In this document: positions 30,926-40,662 of the stretch, one piece after another
Numbering within the stretch: position 1 is the first letter of the stretch
How the letters are laid out: each line of letters begins with the position of its first letter
Source of the DNA: Planctomycetaceae bacterium
GTDB taxonomy: Bacteria; Planctomycetota; Planctomycetia; Planctomycetales; Planctomycetaceae
NCBI GenBank assembly: GCA_024742875.1
Contig: JANSXP010000001.1
Location: forward strand, 62,001 to 126,000
Direction: 5' to 3'
Length of the DNA stretch: 64,000 nucleotides
Position numbers and translations under genes: made by a program
Notes under the pieces: generated by a model
Seen by the model: the letters and a program-made list of their open reading frames with translations, nothing else
Databases searched by the model: none
What the model was told of the DNA's origin: nothing

Positions 30926-32242
30926 TCAGGCCACCGTGGAAGGCGATTGAGCGCATTCAAATGTGACGTCGGCTTCATCAATGGTATTCAGATACTGGCG
31001 AGCAATCCGGCACTTGATTCGCACACGTGTGGCTGTGTCATCGGTGTAGGTGCGGTCCAGCTCTTCGGCGTGCTGCGTGAGCCATGCCAGGAAACGACCA
31101 TTGCCGCTGCTGGTTTCAAACTCGACTGTTGTGAAGCCGCCCGACAGTCGATTGGCCACGATGCCTGACAGCCGGTCGAGTCCCTCTCCGGTGGCCGCGC
31201 TAATGGTGGTGGTGTCTTCGTAGTGCCGTCGCAGCACGTCAATAAAGCTGCGATCAGGCACCTGGTCCACTTTGTTGAGCACCAGAATGACATTGCTGCA
31301 GTCGACGCCAATGTCTTCCAGGACCTGATAGCAAGTGTGAATCTGACGTTCGGCTTCCGGATTGCTGGCGTCGACCACATGCAGCAGCAGATCAGCGTGT
31401 CGCGCCTCTTCCAGTGTGGAGCGGAACGAGGCGACCAGATGATGGGGCAGGTTACGAACAAAACCCACCGTGTCGCTGAGCAGCACTTCGCCGTAGTTGT
31501 CGACATTCCAGCGACGCGTTCGTGTGTCCAGTGTGGCAAACAGTTTGTCTTCCACCAGCACATCGGCTCCGGTGAGGGCCCGCATCAGTGTGCTCTTGCC
31601 GGCATTCGTATAACCGACCAGTGAGACGGTTTGCTGGTCGCGGCGATGCGAAACTGTTCGTTCGCGACGGACCTCGACGTTTTTCAGTTTGGCTTTGAGC
31701 TCTGAGATGCGCTTGTCGATCAGCCGGCGGTCGGTTTCCAGCTGCTTTTCCCCCGGACCACGACCGGCGCCGATGCCCCCCGTGATTCGCTCCAGGTGAG
31801 TCCACATGCGTTTCAGCCGCGTGCGAAAATACATCAGTTGTGCCAGTTCGACCTGCAGCATGGCCTCATGCGTCTGAGCGTGGGTGGCGAAGATGTCGAG
31901 AATCACCTCACTGCGATCGACGATGGGCTTCTCGACCGCCTGCTCCAGTGCCCGGCCCTGGGAGGGAGTCAGGTTGTTATCGAACACCACCATCTCGGCG
32001 CCCGTGGTTTCGACCAGCAGCTTGAGTTCTTCCAGCTTGCCCGTGCCCAGACAGTGGGCCGGGTGCGGTTTGTCCCGGAACTGAACGATTTCCGCGACCA
32101 CGTTGACGCCCGCTGTTTTGACCAGGCCTTTGAGCTCCTGCAGCGCATTGTCACGGTCAGGACACTCATCGGGATCAAAAACACCCGCCAGAACGGCCTT
32201 TTGGTTGGCGACTTTCAGTTCTTCGCGTTTGGGATCGCCCAA
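30926..32242 (-). CDS. hflX: GTPase HflX
   Basis: VSLVGYTNAGKSTLMRALTG, GIGAGRGPGEKQLETDRR, LSDTVGFVRNLPHHLVASFRSTLEE. Confidence 0.96.
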   Translation of the reverse strand: MGDPKREELKVANQKAVLAGVFDPDECPDRDNALQELKGLVKTAGVNVVAEIVQFRDKPHPAHCLGTGKLEELKLLVETTGAEMVVFDNNLTPSQGRALEQAVEKPIVDRSEVILDIFATHAQTHEAMLQVELAQLMYFRTRLKRMWTHLERITGGIGAGRGPGEKQLETDRRLIDKRISELKAKLKNVEVRRERTVSHRRDQQTVSLVGYTNAGKSTLMRALTGADVLVEDKLFATLDTRTRRWNVDNYGEVLLSDTVGFVRNLPHHLVASFRSTLEEARHADLLLHVVDASNPEAERQIHTCYQVLEDIGVDCSNVILVLNKVDQVPDRSFIDVLRRHYEDTTTISAATGEGLDRLSGIVANRLSGGFTTVEFETSSGNGRFLAWLTQHAEELDRTYTDDTATRVRIKCRIARQYLNTIDEADVTFECAQSPSTVA

Positions 32243-32474
32243 AGTGTATTCTCCGTAGCCGATTGGCCGAGACAGTCAGGACAGGTGGTCTATGATGGAG
32301 CTTTGTGCTCCACACCGGCGGGAAGAACGAACTGGCTGATCACAGTCGCTGTGCCAGGTCGCCTGATGCGGCCTCCTGCGGCCCTGTCCTGCGACCCCGT
32401 CTTTCCCGACTCCTATCGTATCGTCCCGCTGACACGGCGGGAACTGTTTTTGTTCGCAGACGCCCTCTGGAATC

Positions 32475-33164
32475 ATGTCGAATCAACCGAAAGCCGTCGT
32501 TCTGATCAGTGGTGGTCTGGATTCTGCCACAATCATGGCCATTGCCCGCAGCCAGGGGTTTCAGCTGCACGGACTGTCGTTTGACTATGGGCAGCGGCAT
32601 CGCTTTGAGCTGCAGTCCGCGGCGAGGGTTTGTCAGGCCAATGAGGCGGCTTCTCACGTCGTCTTTCCGGTGGCCACGGACATTTTTCGCGGCTCTGCGC
32701 TGACTAACGACATCGCTGTGCCTCATGATCGCTCCGAAGACGAAATGGGGGACGGAATTCCGGTCACCTATGTGCCGGCGCGCAACACCATTTTTCTGTC
32801 TGTCGGTCTGGGGCTGGCGGAGTCCATTGGTGCCTCGGATATTTTCATCGGCGTCAATGCGGTAGACTACAGCGGCTACCCCGACTGCCGCCCGGAGTAC
32901 ATCGAGGCCTTTGAACGCATGGCGAATCTCGGCACCAAAGCGGGTGTGGAGGGTCGGAAAATCACCGTTCATATGCCGCTGGTGTCACTGACGAAAGCCG
33001 ACATCATTCGACAGGGGCTCTCGCTGGGTGTCGACTACGGACTGACGCACAGCTGCTATGACCCGTCGCCGGAGGGAGTCAGCTGCGGCAAGTGTGACTC
33101 GTGTCAGCTGCGACGGAAGGGTTTCGCCGAGGCGGGAGCCACAGATCCCATCGCTTATCAGTAG
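32475..33164 (+). CDS. queC: 7-cyano-7-deazaguanine synthase QueC
   Basis: [18 protein letters not shown]-terminal [18 protein letters not shown]. Confidence 0.95.
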   Translation: MSNQPKAVVLISGGLDSATIMAIARSQGFQLHGLSFDYGQRHRFELQSAARVCQANEAASHVVFPVATDIFRGSALTNDIAVPHDRSEDEMGDGIPVTYVPARNTIFLSVGLGLAESIGASDIFIGVNAVDYSGYPDCRPEYIEAFERMANLGTKAGVEGRKITVHMPLVSLTKADIIRQGLSLGVDYGLTHSCYDPSPEGVSCGKCDSCQLRRKGFAEAGATDPIAYQ

Positions 33165-33221
33165 CCGCCGTGGTTTGTCTGACGTTCGTCGTGTTGTCTG
33201 CTGTTGGTGTGGTGGAGCTGC

Positions 33222-33899
33222 GTGTTCATTTCTGAAGTTTATGAGTCGTTTCAGGGCGAAGGGCCCTTTGCCGAAGAGCGAACGCTGTTCATCCGGACGT
33301 CCGGATGCAATCTGCGGTGTTCGTTCTGTGACACGCCATATACATCGTGGCAGCCGGAAGGTGAGCAGAGGTCACTGGACGAGCTGAATGCAGCCGTGCA
33401 GGCGTCGGACTGTCGTCATGTGGTTCTCACCGGTGGCGAACCCATGCTGGCCCCGCAACTGACCGAACTGACCGAGTTGTGTCGCGCGGCCGATCGCGTG
33501 ATCACTATTGAAACGGCAGGCACGGTGAATCGCTCAGTGGAATGCGATCTGATGGCCATTAGCCCCAAGATGAGAAATTCCACACCGGAAGATCTCACGT
33601 GGTCCGCGCGCCATGAAGAAACCCGTTTTCAACCAGCCGTGATTCGTTCCCTTTACGCACGCTATACGGCCATCCTGAAGTTTGTCATCGACTCGCCGGC
33701 GGACGTTGCGGAGGTGAACGCTTACCTGCAGCAGTTTCCCGAGGTGAGTCGTGACAGTGTCTGGCTGATGCCGCAGGCCCGCACGCAGGAAGAACTGCGG
33801 GCCCGACAGCCTGTCGTGCAGGCCGCCGCCAAAGAGCACGGTTTTCGTTATTCGCCGCGGCTGCATATTGAACGCTTTGGCGACGTGCGCGGCGTGTGA
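33222..33899 (+). CDS. queE: 7-carboxy-7-deazaguanine synthase QueE (radical SAM)
   Basis: ISEVYESFQGEGPFAEERTLFIRTSGCNLRCSFCDTPYTSW, VVLTGGEPML; GTG start inferred. Confidence 0.94.
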   Translation: MFISEVYESFQGEGPFAEERTLFIRTSGCNLRCSFCDTPYTSWQPEGEQRSLDELNAAVQASDCRHVVLTGGEPMLAPQLTELTELCRAADRVITIETAGTVNRSVECDLMAISPKMRNSTPEDLTWSARHEETRFQPAVIRSLYARYTAILKFVIDSPADVAEVNAYLQQFPEVSRDSVWLMPQARTQEELRARQPVVQAAAKEHGFRYSPRLHIERFGDVRGV

Positions 33900-33975
33900 C
33901 CTCTGCCCGTCCGGGGCATGCCGAATCCACAGCCGTCTCCAGGGCTCGGCGAAAGGTGGGAGAGACAAGGGCCAG

Positions 33976-35196
33976 CTAGATGGACACGCCCGAGACGAGC
34001 ACCCAGCGAGCCATCAGCAAAGCCAGCGTCAGACACACCCACCAGCAGGCTTTGCGGGCAAATGCGTTTTGGCGTGTGCGATGAAAAATGCCGATCGCCA
34101 TGGCGGTGGCTAGCCCCTTAAAGACGATGGTCCGCATGGTGTCGCCCAGCAGCACATTGCCCACAGGATTGACTTCTGAAATCTGATTGGCCTGATGGGC
34201 CAGCAGAGTCCAGATCAGATCGATCACTGACATGCCGGCGATGAGCACCAGAAACCGATTGATCGAAACGTCCTGTTCTGTATGCGCCACGGCCACCAGT
34301 TCCTGCGGTCGTGCCGAAAGCAGGGTGCCAATGGAAACCACGAAGATCATCATCGCGGCGACAGTCAGGGGATAATTCCAACTGTTGAGACGACGCACGG
34401 CTGTGGCGGCGCCGCGATTTGCTGTCTCCATGTTGTGCAGCTGTTCCACGCGGGTATCGACGCGCTCTGCCAGTTCACCGTCGGGCTGCAGATTGCTGAG
34501 CCACGTCGTGGTTTCGGGCGTGACGCCCGAACGCACGCGGGGCAGGGCGGAGGTGAGCATCTGATCGCGTTCCGATCCGGGTTCCAGATTCAATGCTTCC
34601 AGTAGTTCATAGCCACCTTCCGAATGCCCCGCCGTGAAGGGAGGAGACGTCCGCGACAGACACACAACGCCGCCTGTGCTGAGAGCAAAGCTGACGTCTT
34701 TCATTTCACTGGCCGAAAGGCCAAAACTGATGCGCGAACCGGACATCGCTCCCGCGTTCAGTGACTGACCGCCATCCAGTTTGACATCGCGACGAAAGGG
34801 GCGGGGCACAGGCGGACCACCACGTCGCGTATTCGCCATGGCCAGCATCGATCCGGTCGGATCGTCAAAGCTCACGCGGCCGTTCTTCCAGAACAGCTTT
34901 GTGGTCTCCGGAAGATAGCGCCCTTCGAAAAACAGAAACCCCTTGCCAACGGGCACGCGTTCCATGTTGGTTGCCGGAGCACCCACGGACATTGTGTGCA
35001 CTGTGTCCATGCGGGAAGCCCCGCCACCATCCGCCGCCAGTCGATGATCGGTTGAGACACCAGCGGTGAGATCGAGCGCCAGTGGCTGGCGTGCTTCTGT
35101 CTGTGCCAGCTGACTTAACTGAAGCTTAACAGACACGTCTGCCGTGTTTGACGTGAAGGCGAGCAGAAGTGCGATCACGTTCCCTGTGAATAACAT
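33976..35196 (-). CDS. Hypothetical membrane protein with DUF5658-like C-terminal TM region
   Basis: 406 aa; N-terminal signal, C-terminal TMs with SVIDLIWTLLAHQANQISEVNPVGN. Confidence 0.65.
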   Translation of the reverse strand: MLFTGNVIALLLAFTSNTADVSVKLQLSQLAQTEARQPLALDLTAGVSTDHRLAADGGGASRMDTVHTMSVGAPATNMERVPVGKGFLFFEGRYLPETTKLFWKNGRVSFDDPTGSMLAMANTRRGGPPVPRPFRRDVKLDGGQSLNAGAMSGSRISFGLSASEMKDVSFALSTGGVVCLSRTSPPFTAGHSEGGYELLEALNLEPGSERDQMLTSALPRVRSGVTPETTTWLSNLQPDGELAERVDTRVEQLHNMETANRGAATAVRRLNSWNYPLTVAAMMIFVVSIGTLLSARPQELVAVAHTEQDVSINRFLVLIAGMSVIDLIWTLLAHQANQISEVNPVGNVLLGDTMRTIVFKGLATAMAIGIFHRTRQNAFARKACWWVCLTLALLMARWVLVSGVSI

Positions 35197-35565
35197 TTGA
35201 GTCTTTCAGATTCAGCGAGGAAACAGAATTTTCAGGCCTCGCCCGAAGCCCTGCGAATGGTTCCTACCATCCAGCTGCTAACAGGCCGGAGCCGGCCTGG
35301 GGTGACTGCAGATTCGCCGTTCGTCGGTGATTCTTGCTGGCAATCCGTCGAGATTATCCGGTTTGCATGCAGACGATCTTCTGTTTCCTTACACTCCTGT
35401 ATCCCGGTTGATTCTTTCATCAAAACGAAAAGAAAACCTGGAATTCCGTGATCCTTGTCTGCTTTGTTTCTGACTTACAGACATCTTCAGCAAAACCTAA
35501 TGCGACGTCCTCATAGAAATTGAGACACGTTCTTGGTGGGAATCTCGGGCGGGCGGAAATATCGG

Positions 35566-36567
35566 ATGACAGAGAATTCAGCAATCCCAAGTGGAAGTGA
35601 TTCTGGAGGTCAGGCAGACCCCCGTTCAACCGAGGTTCGCGCTTCTGGTCGCGCTTCTGGTCGCACTTCCGGCAGTACCCCGCAGACGCTGGAAGCGGTG
35701 CCGACTGGTCGACTGGAGTTGATCGCGCGGCAGTTGGTGGAGGGATTGATGATGGGACGGCATCGCAGTCCCTTCAAGGGGTCAAGTGTGGAATTTGTGG
35801 AGCACCGGGAGTATTACCCCGGTGATGAAATCCGCCATATTGACTGGCGTGCCTACGGCAAGACGGGGCGCTATTACATTAAAGAGTTTGAAGACGAAAC
35901 CAGCCTGCGGTGTCATTTACTGGTGGATGCCAGTGGCAGCATGGCATACGCCGGAAAGTCGGTGAGCAAGTTTCGCTATGCGTCCGCTCTGGCGGCGTCT
36001 CTGGCCTGGCTGCTGCTCAGCCAGAGAGACTCCGTCGGACTGATCACCTATGACTCACAGATTAAAGATCAGTTGAGACCATCGAGCAATCGCGACATTT
36101 TTCGGCAGCTGACCGATGTGCTGGAAGCGACGGCCCCCGGAGAAGACACCGGGCTGGCGGCCGTCATTGAATCCGCGCTGCCAACCATCCGGCGGCGCGG
36201 TCTGATCATGCTGATTAGTGATTGCTTCGACTCTCTGGAGGCCCTGGAGACAACCCTGCAGCGGTGTCGTCATGCCCGACACGAAGTGGTCGTGTTTCAA
36301 ATCGCGGCCGACGAAGAAACCGAGTTTCCTTTCGATCGGCCGACTCAATTTCGAAATTTGGAAGAAGCGGGTCACCGTCTGCTGGTGGATCCCGCTCGAT
36401 TGCGGAAAGAGTATTTGCGTCAGTACAACGCGTTTTCAAAAGGGCTGGCAGAACTGTGCGGCACGCTGGCGATCGACCATACGGTTGTTCGCACATCACA
36501 GCCGCTGCAGGATGTGCTGGGCAACTGGCTGGCGGAGCGAATGGCACTGCTGGCCAATCGTCGCTAA
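35566..36567 (+). CDS. Second DUF58 domain protein
   Basis: SSVEFVEHREYYPGDEIRHIDWRAYGKTGRYYIKEFEDETSLRCHLLVDASGSM; ATG at 35566, possible GTG at 35533. Confidence 0.92.
   Translation: MTENSAIPSGSDSGGQADPRSTEVRASGRASGRTSGSTPQTLEAVPTGRLELIARQLVEGLMMGRHRSPFKGSSVEFVEHREYYPGDEIRHIDWRAYGKTGRYYIKEFEDETSLRCHLLVDASGSMAYAGKSVSKFRYASALAASLAWLLLSQRDSVGLITYDSQIKDQLRPSSNRDIFRQLTDVLEATAPGEDTGLAAVIESALPTIRRRGLIMLISDCFDSLEALETTLQRCRHARHEVVVFQIAADEETEFPFDRPTQFRNLEEAGHRLLVDPARLRKEYLRQYNAFSKGLAELCGTLAIDHTVVRTSQPLQDVLGNWLAERMALLANRR
35638..35673. repeat. 12-bp in-frame coding tandem repeat (RASG-RASG-RTSG)
   Basis: CGCGCTTCTGGT x2 followed by degenerate CGCACTTCCGGC. Confidence 0.95.
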
Positions 36568-36583
36568 GTGAGCAGAGAGAACC

Positions 36584-37855
36584 ATGAACCGTCAATTCTT
36601 CGTGCGCCGACTGGCGCTGTTCATGCTGGTGTGTACATCACTGGCTATTGCTGATGATCGTCGTCCGAGAGTTGTGGCGCCGGAACGCGTAGGGCTGTCC
36701 GCCGAAAAACTTTCTGCCGTCGATACGGCGATGAAGCAGTTGATCGCAGACAGCAAGCTGCCAGGTGGGGTTGTCCTTGTGGCTCGACATGGCCAGGTGG
36801 CTTATCTGAAGTCATTCGGAAAAAAGGACGTGGCCGGCGATCAGCCGATGACCATCGATACCATCTTTCGCATCTATTCCATGTCCAAAGCCATCACGTC
36901 TGCGGCCGCCATGATTCTGGTCGACGAGGGGAAGCTGGCGCTCGACGATCCGATCGCAAAATACATCCCGGAGTTTAAAGACGTCCAAGTTTACAAAGAC
37001 TCAGGCAATGTGGCGCCAACCCGTCCGCCCACTGTGCGCGACTTGCTGCGACACACGGCTGGCCTGACGTATGGCGTCTTCGGGAACTCGGCGGTGGATC
37101 AGCAGTACCGCGCTGCCGGTGTGCTCAGCCCGGAATCCACGCTGACGGAGATGGGGGCGACCGTCGGAGGGCTGCCACTGGAGTATCAACCCGGCAAAGG
37201 CTGGAAGTACAGTGTGGCGTCGGACGTACTGGGCCGCGTTGTTGAAGTGGCGTCCGGGAAGACGCTGGCCGAGTTTTTCCAGACGCGGATTTTTGAGCCG
37301 CTGGGAATGGTGGATTCCGGGTTCTTTGTGCCGGCCGAAAAGCTGGACCGCTTCGCCACCAATTACAATCGCAGCGGCCAAATTTTGACGCCCATCGATG
37401 TGCCTGTCTCCAGCACCTATCGCACGCCCGCAAAACTGGCGTCCGGTGGGGGAGGTCTGGTGTCGACGATCGCCGATTACTATCGGTTCCTGCAGATGGT
37501 GGCCAACGGCGGAACGTATGGTGCCCAGGGAGAAAAACGGCTGTTGTCCGAGCAGTCGGTTCAGCTGATGACCACCAATCAACTGCCGGAAGAAGCCGGC
37601 TGGGTGCGATTTGGTCCACAGATACGCAGGGGCGTGGGGTTTGGTCTTGGGTTTTCTGTCCGGGCGGAAATGTCCGCGTGGGATCCCGATGGGCGTGTGG
37701 GAGAATATGGCTGGGGCGGCGCCGCCAGCACGCACTACTGGGTATCGCCCAAAGATGATCTGATTGTCATTACGATGGAGCAGGTGATGCCTTACTCGTT
37801 TTCCACAGAGTTCGCCGTCAAGAAGCTGATCTACGATGCCATCGTGGCCCCATAA
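36584..37855 (+). CDS. Class C beta-lactamase-like serine hydrolase
   Basis: Signal peptide; SMSK (SxxK), YSVASDVLGRVVEVASGKTL, LRHTAGLTYG. Confidence 0.93.
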   Translation: MNRQFFVRRLALFMLVCTSLAIADDRRPRVVAPERVGLSAEKLSAVDTAMKQLIADSKLPGGVVLVARHGQVAYLKSFGKKDVAGDQPMTIDTIFRIYSMSKAITSAAAMILVDEGKLALDDPIAKYIPEFKDVQVYKDSGNVAPTRPPTVRDLLRHTAGLTYGVFGNSAVDQQYRAAGVLSPESTLTEMGATVGGLPLEYQPGKGWKYSVASDVLGRVVEVASGKTLAEFFQTRIFEPLGMVDSGFFVPAEKLDRFATNYNRSGQILTPIDVPVSSTYRTPAKLASGGGGLVSTIADYYRFLQMVANGGTYGAQGEKRLLSEQSVQLMTTNQLPEEAGWVRFGPQIRRGVGFGLGFSVRAEMSAWDPDGRVGEYGWGGAASTHYWVSPKDDLIVITMEQVMPYSFSTEFAVKKLIYDAIVAP

Positions 37856-37870
37856 CATGGCCCCATAACG
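37845..37870. repeat. 13-bp tandem duplication spanning the stop codon (TGGCCCCATAACA / TGGCCCCATAACG)
   Basis: Read directly: atcg TGGCCCCATAACA TGGCCCCATAACG tgcc. Confidence 0.95.
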
Positions 37871-37892
37871 TGCCTCGATTGCGCAACAAAAA

Positions 37893-37926
37893 AGAGCCGT
37901 CGGTCCTGACCGACGGCTCTGCTTTT
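37893..37926. terminator. Bidirectional intrinsic terminator between convergent genes
   Basis: Perfect 12-bp stem AGAGCCGTCGGT-CCTG-ACCGACGGCTCT, A-tract upstream and GCTTTTTT downstream. Confidence 0.93.
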
Positions 37927-37946
37927 TTGCAGGCGGATGAAAGTGA

Positions 37947-39953
37947 CTACCAGATCTGAATACGATCGCCTGGCTGTTTGTAGAGTTTGTCTCCAGCCTT
38001 CACGTCAAACGCTTCGTAGAATGGATTGAAGTTGATGACAGGGCCGTTGGCACGAAACTGCGAGGGCGAGTGAGGGTCGATGACCAGTCGTCGCACAAGG
38101 TCTTCATCGCGATACAGCCGTCGCCAGATCTGACTCCAGCCCAGGAAGAACCGTTGTGGTCCGGTGAAGCCGTCGATCACAGGCGCTTCTTTGCCTTCCA
38201 GTGAAAGAATGTAGGCCTTGTAGGAAATGGCCATGCCACTGAGGTCGGCAATATTCTCACCCAGCGTCAGGCGACCGTTGAGTGGCTTATCGCCCAGGAC
38301 GGTGTACGACTCGTACTGGTTGACAAGCTGGCCGCTGAGTTTGCGAAACGCGTTCAGATCGTCTTCGGTAAACCAGTTCTCAAGGTTTCCATCACCGTCG
38401 TACTTACTGCCCTGGTCATCGAAGCCATGGCTGATCTCGTGGCCGATGACAGCTCCAATGCCGCCATAATTGACCGCATCGTCCGCTTCGGCATTGAAGA
38501 ACGGTGGCTGCAGAATGGCGGCCGGAAAGACAATCTCATTTTTGGTGGGGTTGTAGTAAGCGTTGACGGTCTGCGGCGTCATCCCCCACTCTTCCTTATC
38601 GACTGGTTTGCCCAGTTTGTCGATGCCTCGCTGATGCTGGAACAGGGCTGCGCGACGCATGTTTCCAATCAGATCGTCGGGGCTGATTTCGAGCTTCGTG
38701 TAATCACGCCACTTGTTGGGGTAGCCGATTTTGGGCGTGATCTTGTGCAGCTTTTCCAGCGCACGCTCCTTGGTATCGTCGGACATCCATGTCAGATCTG
38801 CGATGCTGATCTCGTAGGCCTTCAACAGGTTCTGAACGAGCTCGTCCATGCGACGTTTGGCTTCGGGCTTGAAGTGGCGTGCCACATAGATTTTGCCCAG
38901 CGCTTCACCCAGAATGCCTCCCGTTTGATCCACGCCACGCTTCCAGCGGGGACGCTGCTCCTGCACACCGCCCAGCTGGCGGCGGTACAATTCAAAACTG
39001 GCATCTGCAAAGTCTTTGGGCAGATAGCTGGCCGCCCCGTCCAGTATGTTGAACTTCAGATACTGTTTGGCGGTCTCCAGAGACAACTCCGTACCCAAAG
39101 CATCCAGTTCCTCGAAGAAACTGGGGGTCATCACGTTAATTTCCACCAGGTCAGGCACGCCGGCCGCTTCAAAGAAGGCCGCCCAGGGCAGGGTGGGAGT
39201 CAGTTCAGGCAGGTCCTTGACGTAATATTTGTTGTAGCGTTTCTCAGCGTCGCGAAGCTCTGTACGGGACCACTGTATGTTGGCCAGTCGGGTTTCCAGC
39301 TGCAGAATTTCTTTGCCCGCCTGCGGGCCATCGGGAATACCGGCCAGCTCAAACAGACGTGCGATATAAGCTTTGAAGGCTTCCCGCGCCGCCTGATACT
39401 TTTCATCGTCCTTCAGGTAGTAGTCGCGATCCGGCAGGGATGTGCCCGCCTGAATGATGACGGCCAGGTTGCGGGAACTGTCTTTCGCATCAACCGTTAC
39501 ACCAAAACCAACCGGGCCACCGACCCCGATCGTGTTCAGGTATCCCAGGTGACGAAAGACGCTTTCCATGTCGGTGAGTGCATCGATTTTGTCCAGCTCT
39601 GCCTGAATCGGGGTGATGCCTTTTTGCTCGATCAGTTCTGTGTTCATGAAGCTGGCGTAAAAGTCACCCACCTTCTGAGCTTCCGGGTTGTTCGGATTTT
39701 TGCGGGCGTCTTCAATGATCGCGCGGATGTTTTCCTTGGCCGCGTCATCCAGCGCCGTGAACGAGCCATAGTTGGACTTGTCCGATGGAATCTGATTGCT
39801 CATCAGCCAGCGGCCATTCACGAAGCGGTACAGATCATCCTGCGGGCGAACCGAGCGGTCGAATCCGTCAAAATCGATGCCCGAAATGGGGTCATCGGCG
39901 GCTGCAGGCAGCAGCAGGCAGGCCAGCAGAGTGAGGGGGGTCAGGCGTATCAC
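37947..39953 (-). CDS. M13 family metallopeptidase (PepO/neprilysin-like)
   Basis: VIGHEISHGFDDQGSKYD (HExxH), NAYYNPTKNEIVFPAAILQPPFF, LGENIADLSG; start at GTG (VIRLTPLTLLACLLLPAAAD) chosen over the longer ORF to 40241. Confidence 0.94.
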   Translation of the reverse strand: MIRLTPLTLLACLLLPAAADDPISGIDFDGFDRSVRPQDDLYRFVNGRWLMSNQIPSDKSNYGSFTALDDAAKENIRAIIEDARKNPNNPEAQKVGDFYASFMNTELIEQKGITPIQAELDKIDALTDMESVFRHLGYLNTIGVGGPVGFGVTVDAKDSSRNLAVIIQAGTSLPDRDYYLKDDEKYQAAREAFKAYIARLFELAGIPDGPQAGKEILQLETRLANIQWSRTELRDAEKRYNKYYVKDLPELTPTLPWAAFFEAAGVPDLVEINVMTPSFFEELDALGTELSLETAKQYLKFNILDGAASYLPKDFADASFELYRRQLGGVQEQRPRWKRGVDQTGGILGEALGKIYVARHFKPEAKRRMDELVQNLLKAYEISIADLTWMSDDTKERALEKLHKITPKIGYPNKWRDYTKLEISPDDLIGNMRRAALFQHQRGIDKLGKPVDKEEWGMTPQTVNAYYNPTKNEIVFPAAILQPPFFNAEADDAVNYGGIGAVIGHEISHGFDDQGSKYDGDGNLENWFTEDDLNAFRKLSGQLVNQYESYTVLGDKPLNGRLTLGENIADLSGMAISYKAYILSLEGKEAPVIDGFTGPQRFFLGWSQIWRRLYRDEDLVRRLVIDPHSPSQFRANGPVINFNPFYEAFDVKAGDKLYKQPGDRIQIW

Positions 39954-40197
39954 GGAGCATTCCTGTGCAAAGTGGAAGAGGGTCGGCGACACCGGTCGCC
40001 GACCGAGGAGCCAAGCATTCTGCGCCATTGCTGTGGGGTCTGCAAACTGACGCACGGTCATGACATATGTTCTCAACGAATGTCCGGCGCGCCAGACAGC
40101 TCCTCGGCGATGGCACCATCCACTGCCAGACGGATTGCCGATGCGTGTGTTGAATTCCACTCCCGCGACGTTCGCTGGCGGTCGGTTGGCCCGTCGT

Positions 40198-40647
40198 TCA
40201 GAGGTTTCCGGGCAGCGCGAGGGCAACAAATCGCCCTTCAAAACCGGCCATCTGTTGGCCGTCTAACCAAAGCGTCGATGCGGCCGTGACGCGCCCGCGG
40301 CCTTTGCGGCGGATGCCGGAGGTAAAGCGGTCCCACGAGTCGAGGTCTTCGGCCACGGCCAGCGCCTCGAAATCGGCCGTGATGGGCCGATCATACGTCA
40401 TGCTGTTTTGCGAGATCACCAGACGCGTCGACAGCCTGGCAGCTCGCAGGCGCAGCAGGACGAGCGTCCACGCGGCCAGCGTCGCTACGGCCGCCGCGCT
40501 GCCGCCAAATACGGTTTCCCGATGATTGATGTTTGGCTGCAAAGGGGCGGACAGCTGAACGCGATCGGTATCCGCCTGCACAACCGAGACTCCCATCGCA
40601 GCTGTGATGGGAATTTGCGCGTGAATATAGCGCTCAATGTCACTCAC
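40198..40647 (-). CDS. Thioesterase (YiiD_C-like hot-dog domain)
   Basis: 149 aa; LSAPLQPNINHRETVFGGSAAAVATLAAWTLV, SQNSMTYDRPI. Confidence 0.8.
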   Translation of the reverse strand: MSDIERYIHAQIPITAAMGVSVVQADTDRVQLSAPLQPNINHRETVFGGSAAAVATLAAWTLVLLRLRAARLSTRLVISQNSMTYDRPITADFEALAVAEDLDSWDRFTSGIRRKGRGRVTAASTLWLDGQQMAGFEGRFVALALPGNL

Positions 40648-40662
40648 AGTATCGGCCTGACG

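Noticed and set aside
32475-33899. queC-queE as part of a DNA 7-deazaguanine (dpd) defence/modification island
   Set aside because: No dpd genes recognised nearby; the neighbours are housekeeping genes (ftsY, hflX).
39954-40241. N-terminal extension of the M13 peptidase ORF
   Set aside because: Would overlap the thioesterase gene (40198-40647) and place residues before an obvious signal peptide (IRLTPLTLLACLLLPAAAD); the GTG at 39953 is more likely.
38427-40289. 620-aa ORF on + strand antisense to the M13 peptidase
   Set aside because: Complements a well-supported gene with HExxH; composition is explained by GC-rich codon usage that leaves few antisense stops. No recognisable motifs.
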